Shown: positions 8,469-17,458 of the stretch, piece by piece | How the letters are laid out: each line of letters starts with the position of its first letter | How positions within the stretch are numbered: position 1 is the first letter of the stretch | DNA from: an uncultured Pseudomonadales bacterium | Lineage (GTDB): Bacteria > Pseudomonadota > Gammaproteobacteria > Pseudomonadales > Azotimanducaceae | Reading direction: 5' to 3' | DNA: 64,000 nt | Assembly (NCBI GenBank): GCA_943787425.1 | Contig: CALSMJ010000001.1 | Span: forward strand, 248,001 to 312,000 | The notes under the pieces: generated by a model | Database searches by the model: none | The model's input: the letters and a program-made list of their open reading frames with translations, nothing else | Told to the model about the DNA's origin: nothing | Translations under genes and position numbers: made by a program

Positions 8469-10412
8469 TTGTTCAAACATTTATACTTCGCGCCTTTCCC
8501 CTGGTCCTCATGCCAAACTCCGACAGGATACCATCCTTTGCTGAATACTGACGCGCCAACAACGTTCGAAACCCTCGAACTACCAACCAACCTCCTAACC
8601 ACCCTAACCACCCTGGGCTATCAACACCCAACCCCGGTTCAGGTGGCCAGTATTCCGCACTTGTTGTCTGGCAAAGATCTACTGGGTCATGCACCAACCG
8701 GCACAGGAAAGACCGCCGCGTTTAGCCTGCCGTTGCTCGCACGAATTGACGTCCGTCGAAACACCACACAGGTATTGGTGCTGGCACCCACCCGAGAACT
8801 CGCAATCCAAGTCACCGCGGCGATAAAACAGTATGGCGCTGACTTAAAAGGCCTTAAAACGCTCTCTATTTATGGGGGTCAAGATTACGGTCCGCAGCTG
8901 CAACAGCTCCGGGCTGGCCAACATGTTGTGGTCGGCACGCCAGGTCGAGTCATGGACCATATTCGTCGAGGCACGTTAAAGCTTGATGGACTCGAGGCCC
9001 TCGTGCTCGACGAGGCCGATGAAATGCTGAAGATGGGTTTCCTTGAGGATGTCGAGTGGATTCTTGAACAAACGCCTAACACCCGCCAAATGGCCCTGTT
9101 CTCCGCAACCATGCCACGAGAAATAAAGCGCATTGCAAAGCGTTTTATGAAGTCGCCTGAGACCGTTTCGATTGAGGCGCTGATCGGCGCGAAAGCGATG
9201 ATCAATCAACGTTACTGCATTATGGCCGCAAAGGAAAAACCGGACGCGTTGCAGAAATTATTGAATTTCGAAGCCTTCGACGCCGCCTTGATTTTCGTTC
9301 GCACCAAAGTGCAAACCGAGAGCCTTGCGGAAATTGTGAGTAAAAGCGGTCACAAAGTTGCCGCGATCCACGGTGATCTAGCCCAAAGCCAGCGCGAACA
9401 AATTATTAAGCGCCTATCCAAAGGCCAACTTGATATCGTCATTGCAACCGATGTTGCGGCTCGAGGCTTGGATGTCGAGCGCATCAGCCACGTGATCAAC
9501 TTCGACGCGCCACATGATGCTGAAACCTACGTTCACCGGATTGGTCGGACTGGCCGAGCGGGTCGCAGCGGTGAGGCGATCATTTTTCTCAATAAACGCG
9601 AAGAACGCCTGATTCGCGGCTTGGAGCGCGAAACCCAAAACAAATTAACGCAATATCATCTGCCAACCGCTGCCATGATTCGTGAAAAGCAGTTGGCTGA
9701 TTTCGCGGCGACGGTTAAAACCGCCGTTGAAGCCGGTGCCCGCGAAGACCTGATCGAGGTCATTGACCGGATCGCAAACGAACTGGAAACGGATCACTTA
9801 ACCATTGCTGCGGTTTTGGCAAGCCAGTTGCTGCCGGAGCGGGCGAAGGACAACCGACGCGCCAAACCAGCGGCCGATCATCCCTCCTCGAATTTGAAAG
9901 AAGGATCCAGAACCCGCGCTGCGCCTGACTTGGTTACGCCACCAAAATCACAACCTGGCTTTTCCCCGTCGAAAGGCAAAGCCATTTTTCGAATTGAAGT
10001 GGGCCATGATCAATCGGTTGAGCCCGGCGAGATCGTCGGCGCTATCGCGAATGAAGGCGGTTTAAATGGCAAGGAGATCGGACAAATCCAGATCTTTGCA
10101 GACCACACTTTGCTCGAGCTGCCGAATGCGCTACCCAGAACGGTCTTCGTGACCCTCAAAAACGTTTGGATTCGAGGCCGACGCCTGAGCATCCACCGCT
10201 TGGATGCCGAGCAGGCGAATGCTCAAAAAGCGCGGAGCAAGAAGTCACCTCGGGCCGCTAAAACAGCGGCGCTTGGCAAGCCCAAGCCTGCCTGGCAGAA
10301 AGACAATGCAAGACCCGCGCCGAGACGAGAACGCCCGGCTGCAAAACCTGCTGAGTCCCGAGCGACTCAGAAAACCATCAAACGCCGCGCGCCAAAGCCT
10401 GCTGCCTCTTAA
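8469..10412 (+). CDS. deaD: ATP-dependent DEAD-box RNA helicase DeaD/CsdA
   Basis: A DEAD-box helicase that unwinds structured RNA in ribosome assembly and cold adaptation. Visible motifs are the Q motif (FETLEL...PTPVQ), motif I APTGTGKT (75-82), PTREL, TPGR, DEAD (181-184), SAT (212-214), ARGLD and HRIGRTGRAGR. A DbpA/CsdA-type RNA-binding domain spans about 505-580 (IFRIEVGHDQSVEPGEIVGA onward), followed by a lysine/arginine-rich tail. There is no ATG before the helicase core. TTG at 8469 gives the longest frame, while TTG at 8538, preceded by AGGA, would give a more typical N terminus. Initiation is therefore non-ATG and uncertain. The strongly basic tail and full domain set favour DeaD over RhlE. 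Confidence 0.92.
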   Translation: MFKHLYFAPFPWSSCQTPTGYHPLLNTDAPTTFETLELPTNLLTTLTTLGYQHPTPVQVASIPHLLSGKDLLGHAPTGTGKTAAFSLPLLARIDVRRNTTQVLVLAPTRELAIQVTAAIKQYGADLKGLKTLSIYGGQDYGPQLQQLRAGQHVVVGTPGRVMDHIRRGTLKLDGLEALVLDEADEMLKMGFLEDVEWILEQTPNTRQMALFSATMPREIKRIAKRFMKSPETVSIEALIGAKAMINQRYCIMAAKEKPDALQKLLNFEAFDAALIFVRTKVQTESLAEIVSKSGHKVAAIHGDLAQSQREQIIKRLSKGQLDIVIATDVAARGLDVERISHVINFDAPHDAETYVHRIGRTGRAGRSGEAIIFLNKREERLIRGLERETQNKLTQYHLPTAAMIREKQLADFAATVKTAVEAGAREDLIEVIDRIANELETDHLTIAAVLASQLLPERAKDNRRAKPAADHPSSNLKEGSRTRAAPDLVTPPKSQPGFSPSKGKAIFRIEVGHDQSVEPGEIVGAIANEGGLNGKEIGQIQIFADHTLLELPNALPRTVFVTLKNVWIRGRRLSIHRLDAEQANAQKARSKKSPRAAKTAALGKPKPAWQKDNARPAPRRERPAAKPAESRATQKTIKRRAPKPAAS

Positions 10413-10414
10413 CC

Positions 10415-10433
10415 CCCCTCAGGGGCCTCTTTA
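10415..10433 (+). terminator. Weak intrinsic terminator after deaD
   Basis: CCCC-TCA-GGGG forms a short hairpin a few bases after the deaD stop codon, followed by CCTCTTTATT. The stem is only four base pairs and the T-run is short, so termination may be partial. Confidence 0.35.
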
Positions 10434-10439
10434 TTGATC

Positions 10440-10468
10440 CAGGCCAATTGCGCTAAACTCTTGGCCTG
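10440..10468. promoter_or_regulatory. Inverted repeat upstream of the CYP153 gene
   Basis: CAGGCCAA and TTGGCCTG are perfect 8-bp arms separated by 13 bases, ending 30 bases before the P450 start codon. The element may be a regulator site for the P450 gene, or it may add to the deaD terminator. TTGATCC occurs on both sides of it. Confidence 0.4.
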
Positions 10469-10498
10469 ACTTTGATCCAAAAACGTAAGGCACACCTG

Positions 10499-11821
10499 AT
10501 GAGCGAAGCATTAGCCAATTCAGAGAACGAATCACAACCTATCCCAGACTTTAAACGACCCGGCGACGGCGAAAACGTCATCCCAGGCGAAATCCCAAAT
10601 CCTTACGATATGCCTCTGGCCGACTTAAACCCCGTCAGTGCTCGACTCTTCAGCGAAGACAAACATTGGGATTATTTCAAGCGATTACGGGCAGAAGACC
10701 CAGTTCATTTCAATCAAACAGAACTTGCAGGACGGTACTGGTCTTTGACCGGTTATGATGAAATCAAACGAGTGGATTCTGATCACCACAATTTTTCATC
10801 AGCCCACGGTATTACCCTCGGATTCCCAATCGACGCCGAACTGCCTGAAGGCGCCCTCAACGTGAGCATGTTCATTGCAATGGACCCGCCGACCCATGAT
10901 GTTCAGCGTAAAACGGTTTCCCCCGTTGTTGCGCCGAGCAATCTGGCCAAGCTAGAGGGGCTCATTCGCCAGCGCACACAATCTGTTTTAGACAGTATTC
11001 CTGTTAACCAACCTTTCGATTGGGTCGAGCTGGTTTCAATTGAACTGACAACGCAAATGCTGGCAACTTTGTTTGACTTCCCGTTCGAGGATCGACGCAA
11101 ACTTACCCGATGGTCGGATGTCGCAACCGCCGTACCGGGCGCGGGCATTGTCGACTCGGAAGAGCAGCGTCGTGCCGAACTCATTGAGTGTTTGCAATAC
11201 TTCACCCAACTTTGGGAGGAACGCAAGGTAAACCCCGGTAGCGATTTGGTTTCCATGCTCGCGCATGGTGAAGAAACCCACGATATGCAGCCGCTCGAGT
11301 TCCTCGGCAATTTGATCTTGCTCATTGTTGGTGGCAACGACACCACACGCAATTCCATGACCGGCGGCGTTTACGCGCTGAATCAATTCTCATCAGAGTT
11401 CGCAAAACTTAAAAGCAATCCAGCCCTGATCCCGAACATGGTCGCTGAGATCATCCGTTGGCAAACGCCGCTTGCTTATATGCGCAGAACCGCCAATCAC
11501 GATATTGAATTGGGTGGTAAGGCCATCAAAGCTGGCGATCAACTGCTGATGTGGTATGTCTCGGGCAACCGGGACGAAACCGCGTTTGATCGCCCTAATG
11601 ATCTCATCATCGATCGACCAAATGCTCGAGGCCACCTCAGTTTTGGTTTCGGTATTCATCGCTGCATGGGAAACCGGTTAGCCGAGATGCAACTGCGCAT
11701 CTTGTGGGAAGAAATTCTCGAGCGCTTTGATGACATCCAGGTTTTGGCAGAACCGGACCGAACTTACTCTTCGTTTGTTAAGGGTTATACCAAGATGATG
11801 GTGACGGTGACGCCAAAATAG
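10499..11821 (+). CDS. Cytochrome P450, CYP153 alkane hydroxylase type
   Basis: A 440-residue soluble bacterial P450. Features are the I-helix oxygen-activation motif GGNDTT (279-284), the ExxR pair EIIR (about 317-320) and the haem-ligand loop FGFGIHRCMG with C389. The blocks MFIAMDPPTHDVQRKTVSP and GNDTTRNSMTGG are characteristic of CYP153, whose members hydroxylate medium-chain n-alkanes, fatty acids or terpenes at the terminal position. The start is ATG 10499 (MSEALAN) after AAGG, not the upstream TTG. CYP153 enzymes need a ferredoxin and a ferredoxin reductase; none is adjacent, so partners must be elsewhere. Family assignment is strong and chain-length preference unknown. Confidence 0.92.
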   Translation: MSEALANSENESQPIPDFKRPGDGENVIPGEIPNPYDMPLADLNPVSARLFSEDKHWDYFKRLRAEDPVHFNQTELAGRYWSLTGYDEIKRVDSDHHNFSSAHGITLGFPIDAELPEGALNVSMFIAMDPPTHDVQRKTVSPVVAPSNLAKLEGLIRQRTQSVLDSIPVNQPFDWVELVSIELTTQMLATLFDFPFEDRRKLTRWSDVATAVPGAGIVDSEEQRRAELIECLQYFTQLWEERKVNPGSDLVSMLAHGEETHDMQPLEFLGNLILLIVGGNDTTRNSMTGGVYALNQFSSEFAKLKSNPALIPNMVAEIIRWQTPLAYMRRTANHDIELGGKAIKAGDQLLMWYVSGNRDETAFDRPNDLIIDRPNARGHLSFGFGIHRCMGNRLAEMQLRILWEEILERFDDIQVLAEPDRTYSSFVKGYTKMMVTVTPK

Positions 11822-11869
11822 TCACGACGCCATTAACGCAACGAGGACACCCTGATCTTCGCAAGGTCT

Positions 11870-14141
11870 TCAGTCTAACTGAGCGCCTTGTTGTGCCACT
11901 TCAGTGACTTTTGGATGCATCGCCCGCTCTCCGCCCGGCTGATAAATCGACTGCGCGCGCGCCAAAACAGCTTCACGGTAATAGGCGACATCCTTAAATT
12001 CACCTTCGGCGTACAGACCCGCTTGGTCAAAGAAGTGCGATGAGGTTGGATCGCCGCTTTGTCCACCCGCTAATAAACTCTTTGCGCGCACCGTTTCGCC
12101 AAATTCAACCACCGCAACAAAACTATTCCCAGAAGCTCCATAGAGCTTTTCCGTACCCGCAAAACGTTTGGCACCAAAAGAGGCCAAAGCGCCCCATCGT
12201 CCGGATCCGAAACCAATGGCTAGACTCGTTCGCTCATCATCATGCGGCTGTAAGATATCGCCTGTTAAACGCTGCAGTCGATTCACCTCGCCCCATGGCT
12301 GTCGCCAATCGCCATAGCGCTGCGTGAGATCGTTTAACGTTCGCATCAACACTAAAATTCGTTCGCTCGGCTCAGAGCCCGTTCCAAAATAGTTGATCAG
12401 CGCCATCTCGCTCAAACCATCTGGGCGCTCTCCCATTGCAAGATACTGTAAGCCATAAAAATGGGCGAGGGTCATAGCGACGCTGTCAACGGAACTCCTT
12501 CGATCCCACGCTGCCAAGACCTCAGCGGCTGCCTGCACCTCGGGCGACACCACATCTGCTTCGGCAACCGCGGCAACCAGGCCAGGAATCAACTGTTCAA
12601 ACCCAGGCAAATACGAATCATAAGCGGCCTCAAGCAGGCTTTCGAGCGTCCAATTTTGCGATTGCTTTAAAAGATTGACCGCATGAATTCCTCGAAAATT
12701 TTCTGCATCCGGCGCCATATAGACGGGGTAGTTACTTGGATCTGGACTCTCGGCGCCCGCTGCCGTAAACGGCGTTGAGTTACAGTTTTGAACCCACCCA
12801 TTTACCGGGTTAATGACGTACACCAACTCCTCGAGCTCATGAACACCTTGCCAGTCCGTCGCCGGATTCGCCCCGGGCACCGGTTGACTATAGTCAAAGG
12901 CCGGGTCGCGCCGCGGTACAAAATTACCGTGGAAGTAAGCAATATTATTATCGGCATCGGCGTAAACCGTGTTGTTCGAGGAGTTACGCCGGATGGCCAT
13001 CATCTCCTGAAAACCCGCTAATCCTTGTTGCTTGGTTCGAACAAACGATTGAATGAGCGCCGGCACAGGATCCCAATTCATCGCGGTCGCCACCCAATGT
13101 CCACCACTTTCACCGGTAATGGGGCCATGATGGGTCCGATTCAACGTAACGGTGCGCGCCTTTAAGGTTTGACCATCGCGGTAGTTCAGCGTTTCTTGTA
13201 TTTGGGTGACCCGTTTGAACACATCACCATACCGGTAAACGAGTACGCCATCTCGCTCGAGGACCTCTTCTAAAAATTCATCCATGAAATCCAATCGCGT
13301 CGAGGTGTGCATCCAGCCAGTTCTTTCGTTGAAGCCCTGATAGATGAAAAATTGGCCCCAGGTCACGCCCCCATAAGCATTGAGCCCTTGCTCGCTCACC
13401 ACATGTGCCTCGCCTCTAAAGTAAAAAGAGGTATGCGGGTTGATGAGAAACAATGGATTGCCGTTCTGGGTTAACTGAGCCGCGATCGCGATCCCGTTAC
13501 TGCCACGCGGCTCTTCAAATTGACCCACCTCAGCCAATGTTTGGGGGTGAGAATCTAACGCCGCCGCTCCGATGACACTGGGCAAATCATAAAAAGCCCG
13601 TATCCCCGCTAAAGGAACGCGCTCGATATCCCCACCGATCGAGCCCTCACTGAAAAACAAGGGCATCCAGGGTTCAAAGCGGGTCAGTAATTTCGGTGCC
13701 ACTTCGGGATGGGTTGCGAGATAGTAATTCAACCCATCCGCGAAAGCCCTGGCACAGCGCCTGCAGCCATTCTGGCGCCCCAGCATAGGCCGCTTTTGCC
13801 TCATCGAGTGTCATAAACAGACGCGCTCGAATATCGCTCGCGAGTGCCGCTTCGCCTTCGATTTCTGCCAGCCGACCGATGGCCCAAATATAATTTTGCT
13901 CGATCCTTGGAAAATCGTCCTCAGCCTGCGCGTAGAGCATTCCAAAGACCGCATCGGCATCGGTCTTGGCATAGATATGCGGCACACCAAAATCGTCTCG
14001 AATAATTTCGACCCGGCGCGCCCGATCTTGCCAAGCACGAAGCTCGGCGGACTGCTCCGGGGCATTCGATGGCCCCGAACGCGACAGGCAACCCGATATC
14101 AAAAAGCTCAATAGGATCAATAAACAGGGCGCAGATCTCAT
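11870..14141 (-). pseudogene. Penicillin acylase family lipoprotein (Ntn hydrolase), one frameshift
   Basis: A periplasmic N-terminal-nucleophile amidohydrolase of the penicillin G acylase/PvdQ/aculeacin acylase family, read in two pieces. The N-terminal frame (14141 to about 13750) has a lipoprotein signal ending FLISGC (C18) and the alpha-chain start IIRDDFGVPHIYAKTDADAV. The remainder (to 11870) contains the autoprocessing site EEPRG/SNGIAIA, whose serine is encoded at 13499-13501, and the downstream NPHTSFYF and EGEF regions. The frames join if one G is removed from the GGG at 13747-13749, giving LCQAFADGLNYYLA. The nucleophile and all family blocks are intact, so sequencing error is likely. 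If genuine, the enzyme is lost. Possible substrates are acyl-homoserine lactones or beta-lactams. Confidence 0.85.
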
Positions 14142-14286
14142 AGTGCTTCATCCGAGGAAAACGAGTTACCATACTACTCCGGTCGGCAGCCTGCGCCTCA
14201 AAAAATTTTCGCTTGTCGCCGGCATCCGATGAGACCGCCGCATTACCGAACCTGCAGCAATCGAACCAATATAAAAGGAGACGCAT

Positions 14287-15132
14287 ATGAAGATTGGCTT
14301 ATTTGGCATCAACATGAATCATCTCGCCCAGCCCAAAGAAGCTGCAATCATCGCGCAACATGCCGAAGCCTTAGGCTTTGAATCTCTTTGGACTGGCGAG
14401 CATGTGGTGCTGCCAGACCCAAGACAAGCGCCTTCACCCGCCGACCCCGATACGCCCATGGCGCATCCGCCCGCTTTTTTAGCCTATCTCGCCGCCTTGA
14501 CCTCAACCATCAAACTGGGCACGGGTATTACGCTCGTGGCGCAACGCAACCCCGTGGTCCTCGCTAAAGAAATTGGCACGCTAGACCTCATTACGGAAGG
14601 CCGGTTGCTGTTCGGTGTTGGCGCAGGTTATCTTCATCAGGAATTTGAGGCCCTTGGCGTGGATTTCGACAGCCGAGGTCCGCGCACGGATGAAAGCATC
14701 GATGCTATGCGAGCCCTGTGGCGAGATCCGAAACCAAGTTTTCAAGGAAAGTACTATCGGTTCGATGGCATCCAAGCGCAACCTCGCCCCACTCGGCCTG
14801 AAGGCCCGCCCTTGCATGTCGGCGGCGCAAGCCCAGCTGCCCTGCGACGAACCGTCACAAAAGGCCATGGCTGGTACGGGTTTGCAATGGACGTCGCAAC
14901 TGCTGGTAAAACCATCGCGCGGCTCAGAGCAGCTGAGGCGCGCCATGAACGCCCGAATTGGCTAGGTGATATTGAGATCAGTGTTACGCCGCCCAAGCCA
15001 CCGACGAAGGCGATGGTTGAAGACTATCGAGCCCTTGGCGTGTCACGCGTCATTCCAATGCTCGGATTTTACCCGCAGGTGTCGATGATGTTTGATCTCG
15101 AAAAGCTCGCAGCCGAACTGATTCAAAGCTGA
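14287..15132 (+). CDS. LLM class F420-type oxidoreductase
   Basis: A 281-residue luciferase-like monooxygenase-superfamily TIM barrel. Typical blocks are the start MKIGLFGINM, ALGFESLWTGEHVVLP, LGTGITLVAQRNPVVLAKEI, TLDLITEGRLLFGVGAGY and PPLHVGGASPAALRR. The last two are the cofactor-phosphate regions. Members reduce or oxidise substrates with F420 or FMN, and this subgroup is annotated as F420-dependent in actinobacteria. ATG 14287 is preceded by AAAAGGAGA with good spacing. It is transcribed divergently from the penicillin acylase and is followed, after a 147-base gap, by an SDR gene on the same strand. Substrate unknown. FMN use cannot be excluded. Confidence 0.88.
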   Translation: MKIGLFGINMNHLAQPKEAAIIAQHAEALGFESLWTGEHVVLPDPRQAPSPADPDTPMAHPPAFLAYLAALTSTIKLGTGITLVAQRNPVVLAKEIGTLDLITEGRLLFGVGAGYLHQEFEALGVDFDSRGPRTDESIDAMRALWRDPKPSFQGKYYRFDGIQAQPRPTRPEGPPLHVGGASPAALRRTVTKGHGWYGFAMDVATAGKTIARLRAAEARHERPNWLGDIEISVTPPKPPTKAMVEDYRALGVSRVIPMLGFYPQVSMMFDLEKLAAELIQS

Positions 15133-15279
15133 GTTATTGGCAAGCCTGGGCGCCAAAGGTTTCATTGGCATCTTTGGTCTGCTCAACTAAGCCCAGAAAC
15201 GTAATTTTAGGCCGGTGAATCCAATTACAGACAACCTTAAATTGGAAACCAGGCAATCCGCTAATAGGAGGGAAGCAGC

Positions 15280-16071
15280 ATGATTGATTTAACAGGAAAA
15301 GTCGCCGTCGTCACCGGCGCGAGCAAAGGCATCGGCAAAGGCATTGTCGAAGGTCTGTGCGAGTATGGTTGCACGGTCTACTTTACCGGCCGCAGCACCA
15401 GCCCAAAGGTTCCGCCCGCGCCCATGACCATTGAAGCCACCGCCCGCTCCGCCAATCAGCTCGGCGGCAAAGCGATTCCGGTTTGTCTGGATCACAACGA
15501 TGATGCAGCGGTTGGCGCCCTCTTCGAGCGAGTTGATCAAGAGCAAGGTCGTTTGGACATTTTGGTTAACAACGTCTATCAGATCCCCAACCCCCCAGCG
15601 ATGAACAAGGGCTTTTGGGAGCATCCAATTTCGGTTTGGGATGATCAGTGCGGGGTTGGCCTTCGAGGCTATTACACAGCCAGTGTGTTCGCAGCCCCCC
15701 TTATGATCCGGCGCCAACAGGGCCTCATCGTAAACATCTCGTCGCGAGGCGGACGGGAATATGTATTCAGCGCGAGCTACGGCGTCGGAAAAGCAGGGGT
15801 TGACCGAATGGCACAAGATTTTGCCCTTGAACTCAAACCTCATGGCGTCTCAGCCGTGTCCCTCTCACCGTCTAAGGTTAAAACCGAGTTCATTCTGGAA
15901 ATGGTTGCAGCAGGAAAAATGTCGCTGGACAGCAATGATGCGCAATCGGTTCGACTCAGTGGCCGCGCAGTCGCGGCCCTCGCCACGGATTCGGCGTTGA
16001 CCGAACTCAGCGGGCATATTCTGACCGTGACCGAGGTTCAAAACCGCTATAACCTTATTGATCCAGATTAG
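15280..16071 (+). CDS. SDR family oxidoreductase
   Basis: A 263-residue classical short-chain dehydrogenase resembling DHRS1. Features: TGASKGIG (12-19) for NAD(P) binding, the NNVY variant of the NNAG motif (97-100), active-site serine in VNISSRGG, and Y167-x3-K171 (ASYGVGKAG). The segment HPISVWDDQCGVGLRGYYTA is typical of the DHRS1-like group. Arginine in TGRST after beta-2 suggests NADP(H). ATG 15280 follows AGGAGGGAAG. It may be co-transcribed with the LLM oxidoreductase upstream. Substrate unknown. Confidence 0.9.
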   Translation: MIDLTGKVAVVTGASKGIGKGIVEGLCEYGCTVYFTGRSTSPKVPPAPMTIEATARSANQLGGKAIPVCLDHNDDAAVGALFERVDQEQGRLDILVNNVYQIPNPPAMNKGFWEHPISVWDDQCGVGLRGYYTASVFAAPLMIRRQQGLIVNISSRGGREYVFSASYGVGKAGVDRMAQDFALELKPHGVSAVSLSPSKVKTEFILEMVAAGKMSLDSNDAQSVRLSGRAVAALATDSALTELSGHILTVTEVQNRYNLIDPD

Positions 16072-17185
16072 ACTGCCTCGCCCGAGGTACGACTCGCGTC
16101 TTCGACAAAGAACGACAGGACCGCGTCGTTAATCAGCGCTCTGAGGGCTGGGCGCGAGACCTCACCCGACAGACCGAAGCGCTTTGCCAAGTTTGAAAAT
16201 TGCGGGGCATCGGAATAATCAAAGTGTTTGGTGCCCGCTTCTAACTGTTTCTGGCCCAAAGGGGACGCGCTCAAAAACTTATCCAACTTTTTGTAATTCA
16301 CTGGATCATCCCAAGCCGCCTGTCCCAGATAGTAAAACGGCTTGGGCGTGCCGGCGGTAATCACCTCGGGCGGCACCGGCACCATCCAACCATCTAAAGC
16401 CATCGACTTAGCCACTCGAGCGTCTTGCACAGCCAACATCAGCGCTGTGGCGCCGCCGAAGGAATGGCCAAACACGCCGACGTCGTCGGTTGCAATATTG
16501 GCCCACAAGCTACCCGCCTCAACACTACGGCGGGCGATTTCATCAAGGACGAAACAAGATCCGCGACCCGAGTTTTCAACTGGGGTAATCGAAAAGCCCA
16601 AAACGCATCCCCCGTCCGATTTTCGGTGTCCGATGACCGATAATCTGCAACCGTCCCATCGGCAAAAATGGTCAAATAAGCGTCATAGGCGTGATCGACA
16701 CTGATTACGATAATCCCGTGACTGGCCAAGAGCTCGGCTTGGATCGTGTTCTGGTTCTTCATGCCACTTAAGCCATGGGAAAACAAAACCAATCGGCCGC
16801 TTTTGCGCCTGCCGTAACACGGCGCATTTAACATCGAGTTGGTTTGCACTCGCTGCATATGCGCGACCATGAACCGCGGCAGACCCGACTGGTACGAAAT
16901 CATATCCAGACGCCGTTCTGGATGATCCAGGTAAGGCTGCCGGAGCGAATCATCGCTTGCTTCTGCCGGATACCAAATCTGGCCAGACAAGCGGCGTTTG
17001 TCACTTGGGTCCTCGGTGAACGGCTCCTCACGCGCCTCATCGACCCACTCAAAAAACTGCGTGCCGACGGCGTGGGGACCTGAAGGCACCGGCAGATCAT
17101 CCAAAGGGAACACTTTCGATACCAGGGTAGAGCAGCCCGACCCGAGCAACCCCAAAATAACCGCGGCAATTGATTGACGTTTCAT
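16068..17185 (-). pseudogene. PAF-acetylhydrolase-like alpha/beta hydrolase lipoprotein, one frameshift
   Basis: An exported serine hydrolase of the platelet-activating-factor acetylhydrolase isoform II family, which releases short or oxidised acyl chains from phospholipids. The N-terminal frame has the signal MKRQSIAAVILGLLGSGCST, then LSGQIWYPAEAS and the oxyanion region LVLFSHGLSGMKNQNT. The C-terminal frame holds the nucleophile elbow VFGHSFGGATAL. The two frames join as TRVADLVFVLDEIARR if one T is restored at the T-run complementary to 16552-16554. The start at 17185 is chosen because AAGG lies six bases upstream. Its 3' end overlaps the convergent SDR gene by four bases. Homopolymer context suggests a sequencing artefact. 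Confidence 0.8.
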
Positions 17186-17458
17186 CATCATCCTTGTTTC
17201 TCTCAAAGTGTCTCGTCGCTGATTTGGACGCAGTCGAAAAACCGCCTTACACCGCACAAGCTGTTATTCCCGTTTTACGGTATTCAGCGCGATCAGGATG
17301 GCGCGGTCGAGCATACAGAAAAATGACAGGCACCGACACTGGCCCGCAACGAGCGTTGCGGACAACCGCCGCTCAATGCCAGGCAGATCTAACTTTTTCT
17401 GTCGAGAAACCACGCGGCGCGGTGAAAACCAGACCGAACTGTCGCCGATGCGGGCTGT

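Noticed and set aside
11870-14141. Two separate acylase-related genes
   Set aside because: The two frames are collinear halves of one enzyme and join cleanly after removal of one base.
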